NCBI GenBank assembly: GCA_020427395.1
Contig: JAGQON010000018.1
Coordinates: 18,621-82,620 of the forward strand
Direction: 5' to 3'
DNA from: Phycisphaerales bacterium
Lineage (GTDB): Bacteria; Planctomycetota; Phycisphaerae; Phycisphaerales; UBA1924
Length of the DNA stretch: 64,000 nt
Shown: one piece after another, positions 1-7,425 of the stretch
How the letters are laid out: every line of letters starts with the position of its first letter
Position numbering within the stretch: position 1 is the first letter of the stretch
Made by a program: the position numbers and the translations under genes
The notes under the pieces: generated by a model
The model's input: the letters and a program-made list of their open reading frames with translations, nothing else
Databases searched by the model: none
What the model was told of the DNA's origin: nothing

Positions 1-676
1 GTCCGATGACGAGCATGTCGCTGGTCGTCAGGTGCGTGAAAAGCCCGGCGCCCTGCATCTGCTGGGCCTCGTGCTCCAGCGAGAAGGTGCGAGCGGGTGC
101 GACCTGCGAAAGGTAGGTATCGCGATCGCCGCGCCACTCGACAGTGGCGTCTGGGATCGGCGTGCCGGGGTACTCCAGCGTGTATCGGTAGTGTGGGGTT
201 TCGCTGGGTTCGATGACGATCGACGCGTCGCCCTCTTCAATGACGATGGTCTCTCGGACCACGATCGGCTCGATCTCGCTGTCGAGCGTGGTCAGCCCGG
301 CGTCGATCATCGCCTGTGCGAATGGGATCGCGGAGCCATCGAGGATCGGGATCTCTGTGTGGTGGTCCTCGCTCTGGATCAGCACATGCGCGTCCGTGAC
401 GCCGAGCCCAACGAAGGCGGACATGATGTGCTCGATCGTGGCGATGGTGTGCGTGTCGCTGCCGATGCTCGTGCAGCGCGGCTTGAGCTGGGCGAACACG
501 GGGTGGACTGGGCGGAGCGAGAGCGATTCGATGTGGGCCGGGATCAGGTCGTCGCCGAGCTCGAAGAGGATCCCGGTATCGGTCTCGTTGGGGCCGATGA
601 CCAGGGAGCACGGGCGGGCGCTGAAGAGCCCGGTGCCTTCGAGTGTGACGGGTTGTGCGATGGTGGTGCGCTGCAC
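1..676 (-). CDS. lpxC: UDP-3-O-acyl-N-acetylglucosamine deacetylase LpxC (3' end cut off by window edge)
   Basis: Zinc-dependent deacetylase for the first committed step of lipid A synthesis, cytoplasmic. About 225 residues are visible. The N-terminus VQRTTIAQPVTLEGTGLF fits the family, as do the zinc-site motif TIEHIM (His near residue 83) and EIPILDGSAIPF (near residue 108). There is no ATG start. The frame opens just after the lpxD stop (695-697, same frame) and the best start is GTG at 676, with TTG at 682 as the alternative. It is the last visible gene of the bamA-skp-lpxD-lpxC run. The C-terminal half, including the catalytic region and any FabZ fusion, lies outside the window. The family call is secure from the motifs; the exact start is inferred. 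Confidence 0.93.
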   Translation of the reverse strand, partial: MQRTTIAQPVTLEGTGLFSARPCSLVIGPNETDTGILFELGDDLIPAHIESLSLRPVHPVFAQLKPRCTSIGSDTHTIATIEHIMSAFVGLGVTDAHVLIQSEDHHTEIPILDGSAIPFAQAMIDAGLTTLDSEIEPIVVRETIVIEEGDASIVIEPSETPHYRYTLEYPGTPIPDATVEWRGDRDTYLSQVAPARTFSLEHEAQQMQGAGLFTHLTTSDMLVIG

Positions 677-694
677 GCCCAAGTGTATGAGCGA

Positions 695-1780
695 TCAGGT
701 GCTGGGCGGCTTGAAGTCCGGGTCGAGTTTCTTGAGCGACTTCTCGACCTTGCGGCAGAACTGGGCGAGGCTGCGTTGGGCCGCGGCGTTGGCGAGTGCG
801 ATGCGTGAGGGCATGGCTGGCACGCCCAGGACGGTCTGGTTGTCCTCGATGGAGTCGAGGACGATGGAGCCGCCGGCGATCCGGACATCCTTGCCGACGC
901 TCGCCTGATCGTTGAGGACGACGGCGCCGCCCACGAGGGTGCGGTCGCCGATGGTCGCCGAGCCGCCCAGCGTGGTGCGCCCGCAGAGAAGAACATCGTT
1001 GCCGATGACGCAGTTGTGCCCGATGTGGACCTGGTTGTCGATCTTGGTGCGGTTGCCGATGCGGGTGACGCCGAACTTGGCGCGGTCGATCGTTGAGCAC
1101 GCGCCGATCTCGACATCATCGCCGATCTCCACGCTGCCGATCTGCGGCACCTTGATTGCGCCGCGGCTCTCGTTGCCGGGCAGGTACCCGAATCCGTCTG
1201 CGCCGATCACGGTGTTGGCGAATACGCGGCAGCGGTCACCCAACACGCAGCGGTCGCCGATCACGACACCCGGGTGCAGGAGGCACTCGCCGCCGATGCG
1301 TGAGCCGCCGCCGATGAAGACATTGGCCATGAGCACGCTGCCAGCGCCGACGCTGGCGCCGCGCATGATCACGCAGCCCGGGCCGATGCGGGCGGATGGG
1401 TCGACGCTCGCGCCGGGGTCGATGGTGGCGCTGGGGTGGACGCCGTCGCCGGGCGTTGCGACGCCGGGGTCGATCATCTCGAGGATGCGGACGACGGCGA
1501 TATCCGCGTCGTCCACGAAGATCAGGGCCTTGTGCTCGGGGTCGTGGTTGCTGATCTCCACGCCTCTCGTGACCAAGGCGGCATCGCACGAGGACTCTGC
1601 CCAGAACTTGGCGAACGGCTGCGAGCGGATGAAGGTCAGCGCGCCCTGTCCGCCGGCCTCGATCGGGGCGAGGGTGTTGAGCACGACATCGGGGTTGCCG
1701 ACGAGCTCACCCTGCACGATCTGCGCAAGCTCAGCCGCGCGCACGCTGGGTGTCTGCTGCTCGTAGGCATGTTGGCTCAT
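695..1780 (-). CDS. lpxD: UDP-3-O-(3-hydroxyacyl)glucosamine N-acyltransferase LpxD
   Basis: Adds the second acyl chain in lipid A synthesis. The protein of about 361 residues has an N-terminal uridine-binding LpxD domain (QGELVGNPDVVLNTLAPIE, then SFxxx-like ALTFIRSQPFAKF), followed by a long left-handed beta-helix of hexapeptide repeats at about residues 110-290. The catalytic-histidine segment NQVHIGHNCVIG is present. A C-terminal helical tail rich in Lys follows (FCRKVEKSLKKLD). The ATG at 1780 has GGAA upstream; a GTG at 1795 would add five residues. It lies between skp (17-31 bp upstream) and lpxC (about 18 bp downstream), the classic outer-membrane gene order. High confidence in function. 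Confidence 0.95.
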   Translation of the reverse strand: MSQHAYEQQTPSVRAAELAQIVQGELVGNPDVVLNTLAPIEAGGQGALTFIRSQPFAKFWAESSCDAALVTRGVEISNHDPEHKALIFVDDADIAVVRILEMIDPGVATPGDGVHPSATIDPGASVDPSARIGPGCVIMRGASVGAGSVLMANVFIGGGSRIGGECLLHPGVVIGDRCVLGDRCRVFANTVIGADGFGYLPGNESRGAIKVPQIGSVEIGDDVEIGACSTIDRAKFGVTRIGNRTKIDNQVHIGHNCVIGNDVLLCGRTTLGGSATIGDRTLVGGAVVLNDQASVGKDVRIAGGSIVLDSIEDNQTVLGVPAMPSRIALANAAAQRSLAQFCRKVEKSLKKLDPDFKPPST

Positions 1781-1811
1781 GGTCGTGGTTTCCACGGCGT
1801 TCGACGCAGGA

Positions 1812-2438
1812 TCAGGGCGCGGTGTACTCGTTGTTCATCAGGTCGATCACCTGCTTGGTGATGTCGATCGACTCGCTGCGGTAGAGCAGCGAACGGGTTA
1901 CGATGGCGCGCTGCACATCCTGGTAGCCCGCGCCCTCGGGAACAACGAACGACGAGTCATCGAAGAGGACCACATCGTACCCCTCGCGGTCGGCGATGCG
2001 GCTGATGGCCTTGCTCACCTTATCGAAGAGCTCGCGGGTCATGTTGCCGCGATCGATCGAGAGGATCTGATTGAGCGCTTCGGAGCGGGCCTTGAGCACG
2101 GCCTGCTTCTCCATCGCCTCGCGGACCTTCTCTTTGTACTCGTTGGTGCCCTTGGCCATGGCCTCGAGGTCAGCGCCGATGGTCTTGAGCTGGTTGCTCA
2201 CCTCGTCGAGCTGCGACTGGCGGGTGTTCTTGTTCTTGTCGAGCTGGGCCTCGAGGTCCTTGAGCTCTTGGAGCTGCTCGAAGATGGTGACGACATCGAC
2301 GGTCGCGATGGCGGTGGGCTGGGCCGGCGGACGCTGGGTGGTGGTCGAGCTGGCGACGGCCTGCCAGGCGATGGCGGCGATCAGCACGAGCAGCGCGGGG
2401 AAGAGGGGGTGCAGCGTGCGTGTGGGTTTGTTGAGCAT
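1812..2438 (-). CDS. OmpH/Skp-family periplasmic chaperone
   Basis: Protein of 208 residues. A hydrophobic N-terminal signal or anchor (PALLVLIAAIAWQ) is followed by IATVDVVTIFEQLQELKDL, the OmpH-family start of a long charged coiled coil (about residues 45-145), and a C-terminal beta segment (YDVVLFDDSSFVV). Skp-like proteins hold unfolded outer-membrane proteins in the periplasm for BamA. The start at 2438 has a GGAG ribosome site 8 bp upstream; an ORF extension to 2558 has no such support. It sits between bamA and lpxD, as in many Gram-negative genomes, which strengthens the call despite weak sequence conservation in this family. Confidence 0.85.
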   Translation of the reverse strand: MLNKPTRTLHPLFPALLVLIAAIAWQAVASSTTTQRPPAQPTAIATVDVVTIFEQLQELKDLEAQLDKNKNTRQSQLDEVSNQLKTIGADLEAMAKGTNEYKEKVREAMEKQAVLKARSEALNQILSIDRGNMTRELFDKVSKAISRIADREGYDVVLFDDSSFVVPEGAGYQDVQRAIVTRSLLYRSESIDITKQVIDLMNNEYTAP

Positions 2439-2568
2439 GTCTGGTCTCCGATTGTCTGAACGGCGCGGTAGAGCGCGCTGATGATTCACATGGTATACCG
2501 GGCGTCGATGCGCATGTTGACACGCATCTGTCGTTTGTTTGGGCGAATTTTCGCCCATCGCGTGTGAA

Positions 2569-5157
2569 TCAGTTGAAAGGCAGGTCGATCGAGAAGGTGA
2601 ACAGGCGGTCCTCGTCGAGATCTTCCTTGAGTATGGGGAAGCCGAAGTCCAGCGCCAGCGGGGCTGGGCTCAGCTGGGGCACATAGAACCGGAAGCCGAA
2701 GCCGACCGCGACACGGAAATCGTCAAACCCGGGGTCGAAGGTGACCGTGCCCGAATCGATGAATCCCACGACGGAGAGGATGTCCTCGTAGATCGGCTGC
2801 TCGATCTCGGCGCCGAGGAAGAACAGCCAGTTGCCGCCGATGGGATCGTCGGATTGCATGCCGTTGTCGTTGCGGATGCCCTTGGGCGAGACGGTTCGGA
2901 AGTTGAAGCCGCGGAAGCTCTGCCCGCCGAGGTAGTAGCGTTCGTAGGTCGGTGTATCGGAGCGGTCCTGTGGGATGTAGCCGATTCGTCCGCGGAGATT
3001 CAGCACAGTGGAGCGCCCGAGGTAGTCCTCGCGGATGGGGATGAAGACCGAGTGCGAGAGCTCGAGCTTGGTGAACTCGAAGTCGCCGACGACCTGCTCC
3101 ACGCTCACGCTCGAGCGGGCACCCTGCGTGGGGCGGGTGATCGAGTCGAGCGTGGTTCGGTTGAGCGAGACCTCGGTGCCCAGCAGCAGGTTGGCATCCG
3201 CGACGCGGAAGACATCCATGGGGCGGTCGGGCTCGATGTCCGAGAGCTCGACCTCTTCAGCGCGGAAGGTCAGGTTGCCGTTCCAGCGGGTGCCAAAGCG
3301 ACGCCCGAGCCCGAGGCGAGCGCCGGCGCGCTTCTCGTCGAACTCGTCGAAGTCGCGGTTGCGGTAGAACAGCGCGGCCGAGCCGGAGTACTTGCTCTCG
3401 AGCAGGTAGGGCTCAGAGAGACTGATCGAGTAGGTCTGCACCCGGTTGCCCGGCAGCAGCTCGATCTGGAAGGTCTGCCCGCCGCCTCGGAATGCGCGAC
3501 CCGCGAAGAACTCGCCGGGCGAGTCGGGCGTGTCGCGGATGTCGAAGTTGCGCTGCGTCAGCGCGATGCGTCCGATGACACCCGAGTCGGATGAAACCGC
3601 ACCGCCGATATCGAACGAGCCGGTGTTGGTTTCTTCGATCTCCACGAGCACATCGCGGTAGTTGCCGTCGGCGGCATCCTGCAGCGACAGCGAGGTGTCG
3701 GGGTCGCTGGCGGTGCGGCGTTTGACTCTGCGTGCCTTGGGCAGGTACTCGTCGTCCCACACCTCGGAGTAGAACTCGACGCCGGGTTCCTGCGGCGTGA
3801 TTTTGGCGCCGGTGCGATCATTGAACAGCCGCAGTCGCCGGAGGCGGACCTTGGATCGCTCCATGGCCGTGGTATCGAGCGGGCGGGTGGGTCGCAACTC
3901 GATCTGACGCCGGATGACTTCCTGGCGCGTGAGGTCGTTGCCCTGGATGATGACCTCGCCCACGCGGTAGCGGGGGCCCTCGCTGATGCCGATGATCAGG
4001 TCAACTACCGGCAGCTCAGGGTCGCGCTTCTCCACGCGGAAGATGTTGTTGGTCTGCGTGTCGGCCGCGTCGACATAACCCATCTGCCCGTAGGCGTTGC
4101 GGATCGTCGTGAGCGACTTGTCGAGTTCACGCACCGAGTAGACATCGCCCGCCTTGATGCTGATGAGCCCGGCGATCTGCGATTGGCTGAAGACGGGCTG
4201 CTCGCCCGGCTCGGACTCGATCTGCACCTGCACGCTGCGGAGGGTGTAGAGCTGCCCCTCCTCGATGATGTAGGTGATGATCGACTCGCGCCCGTTGGGT
4301 GCGGGCTGGACCAGCCGGTCGGCGCGGATATCGAGGTAGCCGCGGTCGCGGTAGAACTCGATCAGGTTCGCGATATCCACATCGAGCTTGTCGTCGTCGA
4401 GCTGCCCCTTGCGGAAGAAGCCCGCTTCCTTGGTCTCCAGCTCGCGGCGAAGCTGCTTGTTGGTGAACGACTCGTTTCCGGTGAAGCGGATGCCGGTGAC
4501 CTTGAGGCGGTCGCCCTCGAGGATGCGGAACAGCACCAGGCCCGTGTCTTCCAGTTCTTCTTCGTCCACGCTCACCCGGGCGTAGTAGTAGCCCTTCTGG
4601 CGGTAGAGCTCCTCGATGCGTCGCGCGGAGCGGTCGATCTGGAAGCGATCGATCGGCGTGCCGGTGACGACATCGACGACGGCCGAGATCTGCGCGTCGT
4701 TGATCTGCTCGTTGCCAGCGACCTGGACATCGGCGACCAGGCGGCGTTCGAGCACCTCGATGACGAGGGTGACGCTGCCGTCTTCGTTCACACCCGCGTA
4801 GACCTCGACTCGCGAGAACGAGCCAAGGCGGTTGAGGCGGCGGATGTCGCCGCGGATCAGCTCGGCATCGAAGACCGTGCCGGGCTGGGAGCGGATGTTG
4901 TTGATGGCCTCGCGCTCTGCCTGCTGGGTCAGCTCGGTATCCTGCCCGTCCTGCTGGGCCGGGCGGATATAGACCTCGCTGATGACGCGGTTCTCGTAGA
5001 CACCCAGGTCATCCGGAGCGACCTGGTCGCTGTCCTGGATGCCCGCGGGCTGGGCGGTGCCCTGCGCGAGCAATGGCTGGGGCGCGAGTGCGAGCAGCCC
5101 GCCTGCGATGAGCGCGATGGTGCCGGCGCGGGGACGGGATGTTGCGTGTGTGTGCAA
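2569..5157 (-). CDS. bamA: Outer membrane protein assembly factor BamA (Omp85)
   Basis: About 862 residues, close to the usual 800-900. After a signal peptide (IALIAGGLLALAPQPLLAQ) come tandem POTRA domains (about residues 70-440), each with the VxxGNxxxxxxxI pattern (VQVAGNEQINDAQI, IRFTGNESFTNKQL, VIIQGNDLTRQEVI). A 16-strand barrel follows, with the lid-loop motif QSFRGFNF (about residue 760) and an amphipathic C-terminus FSIDLPFN. It inserts beta-barrel proteins into the outer membrane. I prefer the TTG start at 5157 because GAGG lies 6 bp upstream; a GTG at 5205 would add 16 residues before the signal peptide. First gene of the minus-strand outer-membrane operon. Confidence 0.95.
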   Translation of the reverse strand: MHTHATSRPRAGTIALIAGGLLALAPQPLLAQGTAQPAGIQDSDQVAPDDLGVYENRVISEVYIRPAQQDGQDTELTQQAEREAINNIRSQPGTVFDAELIRGDIRRLNRLGSFSRVEVYAGVNEDGSVTLVIEVLERRLVADVQVAGNEQINDAQISAVVDVVTGTPIDRFQIDRSARRIEELYRQKGYYYARVSVDEEELEDTGLVLFRILEGDRLKVTGIRFTGNESFTNKQLRRELETKEAGFFRKGQLDDDKLDVDIANLIEFYRDRGYLDIRADRLVQPAPNGRESIITYIIEEGQLYTLRSVQVQIESEPGEQPVFSQSQIAGLISIKAGDVYSVRELDKSLTTIRNAYGQMGYVDAADTQTNNIFRVEKRDPELPVVDLIIGISEGPRYRVGEVIIQGNDLTRQEVIRRQIELRPTRPLDTTAMERSKVRLRRLRLFNDRTGAKITPQEPGVEFYSEVWDDEYLPKARRVKRRTASDPDTSLSLQDAADGNYRDVLVEIEETNTGSFDIGGAVSSDSGVIGRIALTQRNFDIRDTPDSPGEFFAGRAFRGGGQTFQIELLPGNRVQTYSISLSEPYLLESKYSGSAALFYRNRDFDEFDEKRAGARLGLGRRFGTRWNGNLTFRAEEVELSDIEPDRPMDVFRVADANLLLGTEVSLNRTTLDSITRPTQGARSSVSVEQVVGDFEFTKLELSHSVFIPIREDYLGRSTVLNLRGRIGYIPQDRSDTPTYERYYLGGQSFRGFNFRTVSPKGIRNDNGMQSDDPIGGNWLFFLGAEIEQPIYEDILSVVGFIDSGTVTFDPGFDDFRVAVGFGFRFYVPQLSPAPLALDFGFPILKEDLDEDRLFTFSIDLPFN

Positions 5158-5328
5158 ATCGGACCTCAGGGAATCGAAACGATACCAGCGCCGGGCTCGG
5201 AGCACAAATCATTGGCGCGTCGGGCGCGCTCTTCGCTCGGGAGCCCCAAGTTCGTCCACAGTTTGTGCAGCCGGCTATGATCCTTGCCCGATGCAAGGAA
5301 GCACCGGATTAGGAGAAGAGAGGGACGA

Positions 5329-5748
5329 TTGACTCAGAACACGGATGCGTTCATGGCCGCGACGCGCAGCAATGCGCGGGCGTGTACTCGCCTCGCCAAG
5401 CGAAAGCTGGGCAACGGGCTCCTGCGCCCCATCGGCATCGGTTCGATGATCGTGGGCGGGGTGCTCGCCTGCTGCGCCGCCAACCCGGCCGTGCTCACAT
5501 CCCTGGGAACCGCTGAGCTTCTGGGCATCATCACGCTCGTCTTCGCCCCGGCGCTGACCCTCGTGGCGATCCGCCTGGAACGCCGCTGGGTTCCCGCGAT
5601 TGAGCCCGCCGCGATCGAGCAGGCAACAAGCGATATCCGTACAACCACGCACGAGGCTCACGATCGCCTGTCCCGCACGCACATGCGTCCCGTCGAGGCA
5701 TCGGCACAGGCGCAAGAAGAAAGCCGCGAGATGGATCACGCGGCCTGA
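5329..5748 (+). CDS. Small membrane protein of unknown function
   Basis: A 139-residue ORF with GC-rich codon use like its neighbours. Two adjacent hydrophobic segments (GIGSMIVGGVLACCAANPA and ELLGIITLVFAPALTLVAI, about residues 35-80) suggest a hairpin membrane protein. A charged cytoplasmic or periplasmic tail rich in Glu, Ala and His follows. I chose TTG at 5329 because a purine-rich AGGAGAAGAGAGGGA lies directly upstream; the longer TTG start at 5284 has no such site. It is divergent from bamA and convergent with dnaN (21 bp gap). I do not recognise the family. Confidence 0.6.
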   Translation: MTQNTDAFMAATRSNARACTRLAKRKLGNGLLRPIGIGSMIVGGVLACCAANPAVLTSLGTAELLGIITLVFAPALTLVAIRLERRWVPAIEPAAIEQATSDIRTTTHEAHDRLSRTHMRPVEASAQAQEESREMDHAA

Positions 5749-5769
5749 AGATTCTGTCCCGGTGCTCGA

Positions 5770-6939
5770 TCAGCTCAGGTTCACCGGCATCACGACATAC
5801 ATGAAGTCGCTCCCGGCCTTGAACAGCCCGGGCTTGTTGGGTGCCTTGAGCTCGATCATGATCTGCGGATCGGTGATGACCTTGAGCGCATCGGTGATGA
5901 ACGCCGGGTTGAAACCGATCTCGATGTCATTGCCATCGTAGTCGGCCAGATCGACATTGATCGTCGCCTCGCCCATCTCGGGTGCTCGCGACGAGAGCAT
6001 CAGCGACTTGTCGCTGCCGGTGAAGGCCATTCGTACGCCGCGTGATTCCTCGTTGGTCAGCAGGGCCGCACGCTTGACGGCGGAGGCGAGCGTGTCGCGG
6101 TTGAAGGTCACCTTGATATCCAGATCACGCGGGATGACATCCTCGTAGGGCGGGAAGGTGCCCTCGACGAGGTTGGTCGTAAGCACCGCACGGGAATCGG
6201 TCGGCTCATCGCCAAACGCGAAGACCGCCTGGTTGTCGGTGACCGCGATGTGTACCGGCTCGTTCTCGTCGCCCGTGAGCTTCTGCAGCATCGACAGGGC
6301 CTTGCTGGGGATGATGCACTGGGCGGGGTCGCCCGAGGTGGCGATGGTGACGGCGGACTTGGCGAGGCGACGCCCGTCGGTCGCGACCATCTCCAGCTTC
6401 TTGCCGTCGCGAACCATGAGCACGCCGTTGATCGCGTAGCGCGAGTTCTCACGCGCGGCCGCGAAGAGTGTACGGGTGATCAGTGAATCCAGGATTCCCG
6501 CGTCCGTGCTGTAGACCGTCTTGGCTGGGGCCGACGCAGGCGAGCCCTCGGCCAGCGTCTTGTAGTCTGCGATGACCGGGTAGTCCTTGGGGTCGAAGCC
6601 GTGCAGCGTGAAGTGCGCGTCCTCGCCCTTGATGTGCGTGGTGTCGGCGCTGGTCTCGATGGTCAGCGTGTTCTCGTTGTCCTCGGCGGAGACGATCTGC
6701 CGCAGCTTGTCAGCAGGGACCAGCGAGCTGCCCTCTTCGACGACATCCACGCGACCGATGCGCACACTCAGCGCGATCTCGGCGTCGGTGCCGCTCAGTG
6801 TCAGCTCGTCGCCTTCGTTGCTCTTTGTTGCGCTGAGCTTAATGCAGGTCAGCTGCGGGCGCGGCGAACGCGAGGCGACCACGCTGGAGACCTGGTTGAC
6901 GGCTTCGAGCAATGCGGCTCGTTCACAGATGACTTTCAT
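5770..6939 (-). CDS. dnaN: DNA polymerase III sliding clamp (beta subunit)
   Basis: 389 residues, the normal length for a three-domain beta clamp. The N-terminus MKVICERAALLEAVNQVSSVV and the internal segments LTCIKLSATKS, LSGTDAEIALSV, ATDGRRLAKSAV (domain II) and the C-terminal YVVMPVNLS (variant of the usual MPMRL ending) identify it. The ring tethers DNA polymerase III to DNA. The start at 6939 has GGAG 7 bp upstream; the ORF upstream of it is not supported. No dnaA, recF or gyrB is adjacent, so this is not the classical origin cluster. Confidence 0.97.
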   Translation of the reverse strand: MKVICERAALLEAVNQVSSVVASRSPRPQLTCIKLSATKSNEGDELTLSGTDAEIALSVRIGRVDVVEEGSSLVPADKLRQIVSAEDNENTLTIETSADTTHIKGEDAHFTLHGFDPKDYPVIADYKTLAEGSPASAPAKTVYSTDAGILDSLITRTLFAAARENSRYAINGVLMVRDGKKLEMVATDGRRLAKSAVTIATSGDPAQCIIPSKALSMLQKLTGDENEPVHIAVTDNQAVFAFGDEPTDSRAVLTTNLVEGTFPPYEDVIPRDLDIKVTFNRDTLASAVKRAALLTNEESRGVRMAFTGSDKSLMLSSRAPEMGEATINVDLADYDGNDIEIGFNPAFITDALKVITDPQIMIELKAPNKPGLFKAGSDFMYVVMPVNLS

Positions 6940-7234
6940 CGCGCAACTCCATTGCATTCCCATGTTTGGGAACGCGGTGTCCGGTTCGATCGAACCCGGG
7001 TCTTCAACCGGGAATCGTAGGCGGGGGCACGGTTCGCAGCCCCGCTTGCTGAGCGCAATACCTTGTGGTTTGGCTCGAAAATATCGCATCGGTAGTGGTT
7101 ACCTAGTTTATCACCGTTCACGATCCGAGCCCGCAGATTGGGCGGGGATGGCATGATTGGGGATGGGGTGTGGATGACTGTGGAGGAATCCACTGCAAAC
7201 CACATACCAGTCTGTAATTTGCTTCATTTTCACC

Positions 7235-7378
7235 GTGGGAACGCGGGCGAACCCGCCTCCGGGTTCCTACGATGCTCCCACAGCAAGGAATGTACGCGAC
7301 GCCGTGCTCTGGGACCCCCTGATCCTCGTGACGAGGCGTCGGGACGAATCACCACCAGACGCGGCGTTGTCTGTTTTT
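7235..7378 (+). ncRNA. Candidate structured leader or small RNA upstream of transketolase
   Basis: This lies in the 486-base gap between dnaN and the transketolase gene. Hairpin A: GTGGGA (7235-7240) pairs with TCCCAC (7276-7281) and encloses GAACCCG/CGGGTTC (7249-7255 with 7260-7266). Hairpin B: CGACGCCG (7297-7304) pairs with CGGCGTTG (7362-7369), then TCTGG (7308-7312) with CCAGA (7355-7359), with an apical CCTCG-TGA-CGAGG (7324-7336). Five T residues at 7374-7378 follow stem B, as in an intrinsic terminator. It ends 47 bp before the transketolase ATG, so it may be an attenuating leader or a free small RNA. No known family is assigned. The rest of the gap (6940-7234) shows no gene. Confidence 0.45.
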
Positions 7379-7425
7379 GGGCACTCGGGCAGCGCGACGC
7401 GATAGATCCGGAAGGACCACACACC

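Noticed and set aside
237..1100. Minus-strand Arg/His-rich frame over lpxC and lpxD
   Set aside because: Out of frame with both real genes; the composition is typical of a shadow frame.
2539..3594. Plus-strand open frame opposite bamA
   Set aside because: Shadow of bamA; acidic low-complexity translation and no ribosome site.
6940..7234. Possible replication origin next to dnaN
   Set aside because: Only one poor DnaA-box-like word (GTGTGGATGA near 7168) is present, with no cluster, no dnaA gene and no marked AT-rich unwinding region.
7297..7369. Firm TPP riboswitch call
   Set aside because: Only part of the 3' half resembles the THI element; the CTGAGA motif and the usual P1-P3 layout are missing.
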